A DNA stretch of 64,000 bases, taken from positions 80,932,359 to 80,996,358 of the forward strand of contig OX375876.1 of NCBI GenBank assembly GCA_947359465.1, read 5' to 3'. Under the pieces are notes generated by a model, which ran no database searches, was not told where the DNA came from, and saw only the letters and a program-made list of their open reading frames with translations. This document shows, one piece after another, positions 33,005 to 43,089 of the stretch; the first letter of the stretch is position 1, and every line of letters begins with the position of its first letter. The translations under genes were made by a program, and so were the position numbers. This stretch comes from Metellina segmentata (lineage: Eukaryota; Arthropoda; Arachnida; Araneae; Tetragnathidae).

Positions 33005-34498
33005 AATTTGGGGACAAAGGGACAAATTAAAACTTAAACACAAACATCACAAAAAATTCCTCCAATACAAAAAATCCAAAATAAAACAAATTCTATAGTA
33101 TCGGACATACGAAAACACACAAATAATAGTAATTGATATCCTTGCACACAAAACAGTCAATCAACATATCCTGGAAAATAAAAGAAAAAATTAAGTGTTC
33201 ACACGACGAACTTGCGGCAACTCCGCAAAACCTTGTGAGTACCCTGTGGCTGTTTTGATTCCAACAGTTCAATCACAATTTTTAACCTCCAACGGGAAGG
33301 GTTTCTTCACAGGTCGGATAATCCTCTACCACCAACCACCCCACCAAGCTGCAGTTGGGGGGATAAACTTTCATGAGATGGGAGACAGCTTTCCATGGTG
33401 AACGATCGCCTCCCAATCCACTGCCTTCAACGAATTACTCGTTCCTCGGAAGTTAGTGCCGTTGTCGGAGTAGACCGTTGATGGCCGTCCATGTCGTGCC
33501 ACAAACCTGCGGAAGCTGCACAAAAACTCATCCGTACTGAGGCTGGAAACAAGCTCCAAGTGTACAGCTCGGTAGACGGCACCCGTGAAGACGACAATCC
33601 ACACATTTGCTCTAGACTTCAAGTAAAGAGGGCCGCATAGGTCTATACCCACTATCTCGAAGACTCAGGCATCTCTAACGCTGTCCAAAGGAAACTGTAT
33701 GGGTGGGGTTGCAACTGCCTCAGCCTTGTGACTTCTGCAGATTATACACTTCGAAACGACGTTCCGGATAGCTCGTTTGACAGAAACTATCCAAAAACGT
33801 TCCCTCAGTATAGCAGAAAGAATCTGGACTCCAGCGTGAGTGTGCTGAACATGCCACTGCCGGATCAAACTCTCCACCACGTGATGTTTCGCAGGTAATA
33901 AAATCGGGTATAAGAAGCCGAACTCATCTTCTCGATCTATTATCTTCGTCTTGACTTGAATGAGATCATCCTGATCTCTCACCGTCACGAGCCTTCCTAC
34001 ACAATTGTCGGCCCTGGCGAAAGACTCTCGTTGAACAATGGACCACAGTCTCTTCTTCGCAGCCTGTGTCTCGTCAGCCGTCAGCTCCTGGTCTGGAACA
34101 CTTCTCTTTTGCGTCCTGGTGATAAATCTTTTCACCCACGCAAGAACCCGAACCATCCTAGTGAACCCAGACATCCTCTCAAAACAAATATTGCCCCTAT
34201 CGTCACTCTTCACATTTAGGTTAATTAAACTAGTCTTTCTCCTTTCAAAATTTACTAAAGACTCATTTGGGGCAGCCTCCGAATTAGGCCAACTGCTCCC
34301 TTTGAGCCATAGAGGGCCCTCCCACCACTTACATCTTACCAGCTGGGAAGCATGACAACCTCTAGAAGGTAAGTCGGCAGGATTCAAATCTCCAGGGACA
34401 TGAACCATTCCCTCGCGCATGTTAAGCTACAAATCTCTTTTACTCGGTTACCGACAAAGGTTCCCCATTGATCGTTACGCTTGATCCAGGCCAAACAA
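33005..34498 (-). pseudogene. BEL/Pao pol: end of RNase H, integrase
   Basis: On the minus strand: RNDQWGTFVGNRVKEI and HVPGDLNPADLPSRGCHASQ (RNase H end and BEL/Pao linker), CKWWEGPLWL, a helical region, H2C2 zinc binding (HVQHTHAGVQ ... VVSKCIICRSHKAEA), then VGIDLCGPLYLKSRANVWIV with the first integrase Asp and GRPSTVYSDNGTNFRGT with the second. An in-frame stop separates the two long frames at about 33664. After 33371 AWWGGWW-like text appears in another frame and the chain is then lost before the C-terminus; the conserved Glu is not evident. The nearly open frames and similar LTRs indicate a young but defective copy. Confidence 0.9.
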
Positions 34499-34830
34499 GA
34501 CACAAGGATCTTGGTATAGCCGGATACCATCCGGGGCCAAGTACAATTAACTATACCCTAAATTGCTTTTTATCAAAATCTCGAGTGATCGCAGAGGCAA
34601 CACTGCTTAAGAAAAGTATGCCTGAGTCACTTACCTCGGGATACAGGGTAGCTGTTTCTATCGTTGGTTTCTCCTCCAAATGCTTGTAAGGCTAAGATTA
34701 TCAAAGGTAGATGTTCGGTATATATATTTATTTTCTGGACTAAATGTTTATATACAAGCATTATTTTGACGCCGCGAAAGGGGACACAACCTCTTACAAC
34801 GCGGACGCACGTGAAACTGCTACAAACCAG
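34499..34830 (-). repeat. BEL/Pao 5' LTR, truncated
   Basis: This copy matches 32562-32893 over its full 332 bp. It breaks exactly where CTAGCGCGTCTTTTT of the MULE-like family begins. No primer-binding site remains on the inner side. Confidence 0.85.
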
Positions 34831-34905
34831 ACTAGCGCGTCTTTTTAGTAATGGCTCTTCGTTACGTGGACGATTCTATTTAGGACCGTAGGGAGGTCGG
34901 TAGAT
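34831..34905. mobile_element. MULE-like terminal fragment
   Basis: CTAGCGCGTCTTTTTAG, ATGGCTCTTCG and GTGGACGATTCTATTTAGG match the terminus of the MITE at 15508-16099 in the same order and spacing. Only one end is recognisable here; the opposite end was not found within the next kilobase. Confidence 0.65.
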
Positions 34906-35019
34906 ATTAACATTGGAAACAAGTGCTGTGGAATGTGATTTGTGAACCCCCCTCCACTCCTTTCACTTCCTGTCAGATACATGCAGTATGAGAAAACAAG
35001 ATAAAGTGCACTTTTCTTC

Positions 35020-35342
35020 AAAAATAGTAAAATTTCAATTGTGATGTGGTAACAGAAGATATTATTCGATCGAAAAAATATTTCACACCTTTCTTGTTGA
35101 ACCCAGTGGGCACCTCTTCCGCACTATTAGAATAGCAATATTGAAAAATAATTATATTTCCTACGCCGAGTAAAAATTTCCCATTTTTACCCAAATTTCC
35201 AAAATTCAAGTGCAATGCGGGGGCAGAAGATATTATCCAATCAAAAAAATATTTTACACCGTGTTTATTGAACCCAGAGAGAACCCTTTCCGCACTATTA
35301 GAATATTGATTTCGAAAAAAGTGTTTTTCGGCCCACCCTAAT
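35020..35342 (-). mobile_element. Single terminus of a TAGGG-type element with two subterminal repeats
   Basis: Two diverged units about 172 bp apart share CAGAAGATATTAT, TGAACCCAG and CCGCACTATTAGAATA. Read in reverse the end is TAGGGTGGGCCGAAAAACAC followed by AGTGCGGAAAGG and a TTCTGC.CC block, the same architecture as the TIR at 38361 (TAGGGCGTATAAAAAAATCG, AGTGCGGAAAAG, TTCTGTCGCC). It is a related family by inference. No partner end was found. Confidence 0.5.
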
Positions 35343-36099
35343 GTTAAACCATTTCAGGTCAACAAATTAATTAAAATCACATAAATCCGATACTCAATCA
35401 TGATTTCTTCACGCCCTGATCGATGGTGTTTTCTCGAGTGTCTTCATATAAATCCGTACTTCTGTTTCTCTCAATTATTTGAAACATCTTAACATCATTT
35501 AATACAATTTTATTTCAGAGGTAAATTTGAAGTACTAAATTGTTTTCATGCACATTGTACCACATCGTCGAAAAGGTAAACCACTTTCCAGGTTAAAATA
35601 GTTATACTGAGAATTAGTATTTACAGGATTTGTACAGCTACAGTTTTAGAATTAACGACGATATCCATCACCGATATAATATAGCAGCCTAAAGCTAAAA
35701 GTCCTCGCAATCGTCTCTCTCTGCGACTAGAAAAAGCCTCTCTCTACAAAAGCATCTCAGCCCCATACAGCTTCCTCCAGTCGTCACTTCCGCAGCCAGA
35801 GGGTGGACCGGGTGATCGCCACCCATTGTGAGCTCTCACTTTTCTGGGTTTTTAGAGCTCTCACGATGCTACAACATGAATAAATAGTGTATAGATTAGA
35901 AATGAGGAAATAATATTTTAAAATACCAATGATAAATAGTCAAACTTGGCGAGAACACAAGTTATTGGAGAAAGATGTGTCTTCATATGCAATTTCAAAA
36001 TTTTCCAAGATATTAGTTTTTCTAGGCAAGAATGTGGTAAACTGATATTACTATTTAAACAATTTTTCTTTCCATGGAGGTTAGATTTCTTCTTGACAA
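35343..36099. other. Spacer, nothing recognised
   Basis: I see no supported gene. Small ORFs on both strands near 35918-36137 overlap the possible tail of the THAP-type relic. Confidence 0.35.
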
Positions 36100-37795
36100 A
36101 CATACAAACTAATATAATTTTTTTTCCATTTTATTAACCTAGATGGCACAATCAAAATGTCACTGAAGGTGAATTTCATCAACCATTAAAATTACCACTC
36201 CTATCTAATTCCGGCCAAGCAGAAATCTTCCTGCTAATGTGACTTAAAACATTTGAATCAAACTGTTCATATTTTGGGTTACAGTTTAGATTAGTAGAAA
36301 TTCTTCAAATGGTTCCAGGGTGAGAAATAATTAAATTTTTTGAATTTCTCAAAAATTTATAACAATGAGGCGTTATTGCGTTTAAAAGTCTACTAAAAAC
36401 TATTGAATCAGCGGAATACTTATTGTTTGGTTTACATTCTTTCAGCCTTTGTAATTGTTCTGTTATGAAACTTATCATACTTAAGTAGCATTCATAACTT
36501 TTCATGGATGTAAGATTATTAAATAATTCAAGAATTAACTTTAAAATCAATTTATCATTACTTTGAGATTCATTTTCAGAACAAAAATATTCCAATTCTT
36601 TCAGTATTTACCAAATTGTATTAATGTTATTCATGAGTGAGGGAAAACTAAACTTACCTATCTTTTTTATGGTTTGCTTTTCAAGTTAAACTGAAACACT
36701 GAGATTTGAAGAAACAATCATTGAGCATATAATTTCAGAAATATTCCCACTAATATATAAAAATAATAGTCATTTTTCTCAATGACAATTCAAATTTCAT
36801 TAATAGTTTGCTTTTGAAGAGCTATATTGCCAATTTTCATCGTAAACTTGCTTCGAAGTTTATCTTGCAGCAATAGCATGCTCCAAAGCTCTGGATTCCA
36901 TTTTTTTTCGTTTACTCTCTGGAGATTGTCTCAAATTCTCTGTATATGACTGCAAATATGTTCCACAACCTTGAATAATGGAAGGTACAGAGTCGGCTTT
37001 TAATCTTGGATGAGACAGTGGAATCTTCAAGATGCTTCCAGTTTTGCTATCCGCAAATTCTGTCTCTCGTATGATGCCATCATATCGGAAATGCAGTTCA
37101 CAAACCTGAAGAACAACAATAGTTTAGGAAGGTAACACAAACACATACAAAATAAATAACAAGAGTGTACCCAATAAGAGGAAGCTTCCCAACCCAGAAT
37201 GAATAAACTAGTTTTACTAACTTAGAGAATTAACTTAGTTTACTACATTTATAGATGGTATGTAAAACTGTAGCATGTATATATGTTATAGTAGGTATGT
37301 TTAATGATGAATAAACAGTTTACTAATAGTTTTGAGTTATAGTACTTTGTAAGATGTTGTCACAAATAACTTTAACCCTGTCCCGCTTCCTAAAAGCCAT
37401 ATGAATTGCCCCCTTTATCATATCCTGTGTAATTAATTCAAAAACAATACTTTTAGGAGAGATGAGAATACATCACTATGTTATGGTCTTCATTAGAACC
37501 CAAAATGATTCATTACTTCTTAAAAGCAATGTTGTTTATCTTAATAGACAGGATTAAGTTAAATTTTATGATATATTTGTAAAAGGGGGAAAGAGGCCAT
37601 ATTATGATATAAAGAGTTGAATACTTACTCGAGAATGTGAAGTAAGTCTAAAGTCTTGTCACTTGATACGATGGATTCATATCTACGCAAGATTTTCGTC
37701 TTTCGGGAACTTGAAAACTGACACTTTTTGATAATATAATAATTTGATAAGTCATAATTTCCAGTACACTTGAACACAGAGCAGCGGAAAGGCAT
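36100..37795 (-). pseudogene. THAP-domain, P-element-like transposase relic with an intron
   Basis: On the minus strand an exon from 37795 reads MPFRCSVFKCTGNYD, the first Cys pair of a THAP zinc finger. After a one-base shift it continues SVFKFPKDENL and ends LTSHSR at the consensus donor GTAAGTAT (37628-37621). The next exon begins at 37105 after TTGTTCTTCAG and reads VCELHFRYDGIIRETEF, the second Cys and His of the same THAP finger, joined in phase 0. Further frames give a coiled region, KYSADSIVFSRLLNAITPHC with YKFLRNSKN (36420-36310), and ILMVDEIHL near 36180, which resembles the start of the P-element/THAP9 RNase H-like domain with its first Asp. Stops and frameshifts show it is dead. 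The DNA-cleaving activity is family knowledge only. Confidence 0.65.
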
Positions 37796-37829
37796 ATTGA
37801 TTGTAAATCGAAATATAATCAATATCTTA

Positions 37830-38352
37830 AAAAACCTTGTTTTTAAACGAGACTATTTGAATTCATTCTCGACTCGATAGCAAGACACGTAGTCTCAATT
37901 AAAAACAAGTGCGCTCAACTTGCATTCACACGCATGCGCACTGCTCGGACTACTCTAACGACATCAGACTTCAATTTCGCATTGGATAACAGCCATAACG
38001 GAGTTGTCCGTAGCGTAGGTTTGCTTCGCAAACCAAATGGACGTTGCCCGTGACATTTCTATTCGTGGGAGTCACATTGCCCGTGGCGTTAGTTTGCTTC
38101 GCAAACCAGAAAATATAAAAATTAATAATTTTTTATAAAAAAAATTTAAATATAAATTATTAATTTAAAAAATATTTTTTTTAATTGATAAATTATTTAT
38201 AAAACGAAAATATTTAATTAATAAATTATTTAGCCCGGGACACAAAAATCATCAAATTTTCGAAAACAAATTTTATATTTAAAAAAATTTCTGTGTTTTC
38301 CTACTTAAAATGACGTCGGAATCATGTTTCTATCTTAATTGGAACGAAAGAT
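37830..38352. other. Hairpin motif pair followed by very AT-rich DNA
   Basis: GGTTTGCTTCGCAAACC at 38018-38034 and AGTTTGCTTCGCAAACC at 38091-38107 are the same palindrome seen in the Helitron-like ends, here separated by TGCCCGTGACATTTC-type sequence and without a CTAG terminus. About 38110-38250 is almost pure A+T. Confidence 0.6.
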
Positions 38353-38360
38353 ATAATTAT

Positions 38361-40692
38361 TAGGGCGTATAAAAAAATCGAAATTTCTTAGATCTTTTTG
38401 CGGTAGTGCGGAAAAGTCGTATACTCCCATCATTAAAAAGCGCGTGGAATCTTAAAACTGTAGATTGATTTCTTCTGTCGCCTCAGTGGGCTATAAATTC
38501 CGAAAATTGGACTGCAAATGCTTAAAAAACAAAATTAAATAAATAATTTCGTTGATCGGTTTAGGATAGTGCTTTCAAGTTACTATTTTTTAACAATAGT
38601 AACCATAAAAAATTTTAGAATTATAGGTTAATATCATCTGCCGCCTCATCGATACCAAATTTTGGAAAAAGAAGGCAAAATTTTAAATAAATACACGTCA
38701 CACTTACCTCACTTTAATGCGAACAGAAACTTTATTTTACCTTTCAAACATAAAAATGACAAAAGCATTACTGCTTGTAATCATTTTTGGTCTCACATTT
38801 TGACATGTGTTTTCAGGATTCTAGTGTCGCTATTATAAATCCATCCCTGTTGTGCGGCCCAACTGTTTTTCCGGAGGCTGCAGTGACTAGTTTCACAATA
38901 AGCTCAAGTGCTTGCGTGTGTGATGGAAATGTAATAAAGTCCCAGCAGTCCATTGGCATACCGTCCTGTATCATTTTCAGAAGTTCTTGAGAACTGATCT
39001 CTCTGTGAACTTTAAGCGATGTCGCATAACAAGCTTGCCAGTCAATAAGATCTACATAGTCTGTAGCTCCAAAGTTAACAGTAGGAATAACGAATCTGCG
39101 AACACAATTTCCATCTGGGCTAATTTCCCTTGCCTTGATAATAATCGGCCGAGCTTCAAGGGTCCTAATATGGCACCTCTCACCAGTTAACATGGCCAAA
39201 AGCATGTTTTCTGGAGCCGAAAAGTAAGCGTTGCGAGAAATAACTGGTTCGATTACGTCACGATACTTCTTAGGCAAGTACCGAGATAAGCTGATGGAAT
39301 GCCACAGGTGTCTAGCACCGTCCTTTATGGAATGACGAATCTTAATTCGAAATCATGAGGGTGCGTAGACTCTTAGAATGAATACAAACAAAGTTAGCGT
39401 CACTTTTGATGGGTCTGATGTACATGTATAAAACTACAGTATTCGATTGGCAGTTGTTAGCCAGCAGGGCCAAATTCAACGTTCCCGGTTAGCTAGATCT
39501 GAACAACAAACGCCAGAACTAATGGCGGTGCAAATATCTAATAAGTATTTCTGATTTAAACTGAGGGTGGTAGGATCAATGTCTGGCAACTCGCATTCAA
39601 TACTATTAAAAGCAACAGTTGAAAACTTTTCGCCTCCTTTGAGGTTTCGTCCAATGTCTCCGCTGTAAGATGTGGGGCCAGATGATTTGCCGTCTATCAA
39701 ATAGGTGTCGTATTGGCAACTCATTGAAATGAAGTAAGCAGATAATCCATTGGACTGGTCTCTGATGTTTCAATTCAAGCCTGCGAATTACACCATTAAA
39801 CACTCCTGTGTTCACTATAGTGCCGTCACACCCAAGAACAATAAGATTGTTAAAATCATCCAATAAAGCACTTGTTACGTATTTGTAAATGCTGTTAGAT
39901 ATATCTCGGCTAGATCCATTTTCAGGTGTAACATGTCCCATGTACGTAGAACCAGGCTCCGATACAATACAGTAATGCTCTTCTACAATTATTCTTTGGA
40001 ACTGTTTGTCCTCGAGTGTTTCTGATGTTAAAGTTTTGCCATGTCGTCCATCAAAATAAAGGACAGATAGAGTGGAACGATTTTCATTTGATCTTGAGAT
40101 CAATTTTTTGTAAATTCTCGATTTTTCCCTCCACATTTTATTGTTGTCTGTGACGAGCCTGGTATATGATTCCGATAATAAACCCAAATCTTGCATAGTA
40201 CTCGATGCAATAGCAGCCGTGGCTCTGTTGGATACAGCATATCTTTGACTGACAAGAACTATGTTATCCAGTTTTAAACGCCTTTGTTTTTTTTGGCAGA
40301 GCGACAAACCCATTCTTTCGATTGCGCATTGTACAAGCAGTAAAATTGTACAAAAAAGTACCAAAATGCGTCAAAATTTCCAAAATTCGATCCCGATGAG
40401 GCGGCAGAAAATATTAACCTATAATTCTAAAAATATTTATAGTTGTTGTTGTTACAAAATAGTAACTTTTAAGCGCTACCCCAAACCGATCAACGAAATC
40501 TGTGTTTATTCATTAATTTTTATGTTTTAATCATTTTTAGTCGAATTTTCGGAACTTTCGGCCCACTGAGGCAACAGAAGAAATCAACTCACAGTTTTAA
40601 GATTCCGCACGCTTTTTAATGATGGGAGTATACAACTTTCCCGCTCTACCGCAAAAAGATCTAAGAAATTTCGATTTTTTCGATACGCCCTA
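38361..40692 (-). mobile_element. Long-TIR DNA transposon of a poorly classified family
   Basis: Inverted repeats of about 305-315 bp (38361-38666 and 40378-40692) begin TAGGGCGTATAAAAAAATCG on the left and TAGGGCGTATCGAAAAAATC, reversed, on the right. Both ends are flanked by ATAATTAT (38353-38360 and 40693-40700), an apparent 8-bp target duplication; because this 8-mer is a palindrome it could instead be the outer TIR. Each TIR contains two subterminal repeats with a TTCTGYCGCCTCA block. An 8-bp duplication and TAGGG ends recall hAT elements, but TIRs this long do not. Confidence 0.75.
38813..40364 (-). pseudogene. Transposase-like protein of the long-TIR element
   Basis: Three minus-strand frames in order (40364-39606, 39724-39476, 39277-38813) form one protein with a frameshift at about 39725 and damage between 39476 and 39277. 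Landmarks are VLYFDGRHGKTL, IIVEEHYCIVSEPGSTYMGH, LIVLGCDGTIVNTG, QWIICLLHFNELPIRHLF, YVDLIDWQACYATSL, and LELIVKLVTAASGKTVGPHN. I recognise this as a protein family present in many copies in arthropods and cnidarians, usually annotated as uncharacterised. The conserved Asp in YFDGR and GCDGT could be RNase H-like catalytic residues (inference). Enclosure by long TIRs supports a transposase. Few lesions suggest moderate age. Confidence 0.7.
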
Positions 40693-40700
40693 ATAATTAT

Positions 40701-41455
40701 TTTTATGGTTCGTTGTTTTGAAAATCTTAACACTCAGACAGTTGTTGTCGTGGCAACAACATCTGCGAAAGACGTTATTTAAGTCTACTGAGACCTTTAA
40801 ACTGTATAGAAAAAGGTAGAGTTTACAAAAATTAAACTAAACCAAAATATAACAGGAGAAAAGAAGTTAGATACTCATCTGGATGCTTTTAAAAGGTATT
40901 TAAACATTTTATTAATTGTAAGTCTGTCTTTAAAACTTTAAATGCGTTTTTCTCCATGATACATTTTTTCAAGATTTCCTGTATTCAAATTGTTATAAGT
41001 CAAGAAAGGATAAAGTTTTATGGTTGAAATTTGGTATATATCTTTTTCAAACATTATACTATAATTTTGATTCAGCAAATGTGAAACAAATATTTACTTT
41101 TCAAAATAACCCTTTTTTTAAAAAAGTACCTTAAAATTTTTAGAAATTTTCATTCAAATTTTTTTTTTTTTATTGAATTATTATTTTTTAAGTTGCTGAA
41201 TCAGAATTAAAGTTTCTAAATTTGTGAATAATTTACTGCAAGAATTTTGAAAATTGACCAATAATATTTTTAAGTTTTAGCAATTAAAAATAACACCTCT
41301 TTTTTTTTCTTTTTTTTTATATATATTTTTTAAACTTTTGGAAAACTTTTGTGTTTTGATTTTGCATATTAGCTAAATGGGTAATCAGTACAAAAAAAAT
41401 TCAAAATTAATTAATAAAAATTTTTTTATGTGTCCTGGTCTTCTAACAACACAAG
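40701..41455. other. AT-rich spacer with homopolymer tracts
   Basis: Several T and A runs lie at 41155-41340. No supported gene. Confidence 0.4.
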
Positions 41456-41459
41456 GAGG

Positions 41460-41690
41460 AATGGTTGTTGGGCGGGACGAGACATCCTCTAGGGACGTTG
41501 GCAGGGGTGTCGTTGAAAGATCACCCGGGTCAGGAGAGGAAAAGGGAAAGAAAAAGACGAAATTCGACCAGTGGAGACAGCAGACAACGGACGGATTTAG
41601 AGCTCTCTGCAGCTGTTTTGCATTATTGTGTAATATATTCCTATATAACCCAGAATGTCTAATAAATAGATGAAATATGTCTATGAAGTG
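41460..41690 (+). repeat. Possible solo LTR
   Basis: An AAGGAGGAA purine tract precedes TGTTGGGCGGGACGAG. Downstream are TATATTCCTATATAACC and a polyadenylation-like AATAAATAG at about 41660. No partner copy is seen in the window, so this is tentative. Confidence 0.3.
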
Positions 41691-42378
41691 TTGCCCTCTC
41701 CACTAGACAAACGAACCAGAAACGCCCTCGCAGCCCTCCAATACAATTCTCACCAGAGACCCGTCCCCGAACCACCCAACTTTCCTCTCAGTCTTTCGTC
41801 TCTTTTGTCCAATAGGTCTTGCCATTCCTTTTCACCTTTGACATCCGGACCTCCCTGTATGACTGACTTCCCACGACCACTTTTTTTTCTCAAATCGCCT
41901 GTAAAGATAAAATTACTCCTTCGCTTGACTCCCGACTTCTACCAATAAAATTTCTTGCTAGATCCCCTGACCCAATAGTCTCTCTTTTAATTCTTATCCC
42001 TCTGGCAAGTTCATTGTGAATTTTACACTTTTTCCATGAGCCCCTTAGAATAGGAAGTCTCAGAACCGTACGAATCTTCATATCCTTAACAACCTCCACG
42101 TATGATAATGTAACTAGTATGTTATTGAAGAAATAAAGATTTTATACAATCTCTGCATCTCCAGTTATGGAATCAGCACTCCACTCCACGCCAATGGATC
42201 ATCCTCATCCGGTTGCCTATTACCACTCTTGCTACTCCGTCACGACTACAGGCTTATAATTTCTGTTATTATGACAGATTTTAAAGCCGACAGGACAGCA
42301 ACCTGTGGTTTGGGAACCTTACCTTGGATTCTGAAGTTTTAATAAATTGAACGGACTCTCATAACTACGCCACAATGA
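41691..42378. other. Leader-like sequence before the gypsy gag relic
   Basis: I see no recognisable protein on either strand. AATAAAGATTTTATAC at about 42133 resembles an LTR polyadenylation region, but no LTR pair could be confirmed. Confidence 0.3.
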
Positions 42379-42890
42379 CGTCTAATGGAGATAATTCTAC
42401 TGCCAGCTACTTGGTTTCAGAAGACGCTTTGGAAAGGATACTTTCAAAAATAATAGCATTTGACCCAAAAGAAAATTTCGACGTGGAAGCATGAACCAAA
42501 TACTTTGAATTAAAAGCAGCCCATATATCGCAAACTCAAGAATCGAACTTATTTCTGGATGCCTAAAGGGCGAAGCGATAAATTTCTTCTTAAATCATTG
42601 CGTCATCGAAACTGAATGGGCCAACGTCCGCCAAGGACTTATAAATTATTTTTCGAGGACTTCTCTGGTATAATTTGATACCTTCATCTCTGCAACCTGC
42701 AACAAACCTTCAGACATTGATACTTACTTCAAAAATAAATTCGACATTGGTCAACGACTAAAGCTTTCAGAAGAAATACTACTCCAAGAATTGACAAATG
42801 GTTTGTCTCGGAACATAAAGGAACTCATCATCGTAAAAGAGCCGGCTACCATTAAGGAATGGTTAAAAGTTGCACGCAATTTATACAGCT
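42375..42890 (+). pseudogene. Ty3/gypsy gag relic
   Basis: From an ATG at 42375 the frame reads MTSNGDNSTASYLVSEDALE and IIAFDPKENFDVEA, then breaks at stops. Later frames contain gag-like text such as SNLFLDA and a WLKVARNLYS-type end. It sits directly before pol of the same orientation, consistent with a single decayed element. Confidence 0.55.
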
Positions 42891-43089
42891 AGTTGCACGA
42901 TGATGAATCGAGCAAAAAAGCAGAATGGACCGAGTACCCGTTCCTGTAACAGTTCCTTGTCCAGACGAGAGGTTTTAACCCCGGCAAAAATTTACAATAT
43001 GGCCGAGATTTTGGATGCCTCCGGTACACACAGAGCCCTTCAACTTCCGTGACCGACGTTTACAGGACCGGAATCGAACTCAATTAATT

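Larger units (their letters stand above)
32550..34832 (-). mobile_element. BEL/Pao retrotransposon, internally deleted
   Basis: Directly repeated LTR segments at 32562-32893 and 34499-34830 differ at five positions in 332 without indels. In element orientation the 3' LTR spans 32991 to about 32550 (TGTTGGG...GACACA), preceded by the polypurine tract AAAGGTGGGAGGA (33004-32992). Pol text runs straight into the 5' LTR copy at 34498, so gag, protease and RT are deleted. The 5' LTR outer part is cut at 34830 by a MULE-like end. Confidence 0.85.

Noticed and set aside
41670..42099. ORFs of 92 (+) and 69 (-) codons
   Set aside because: Proline- and serine-rich low-complexity translation without domains; probably leader or LTR sequence of the gypsy relic.
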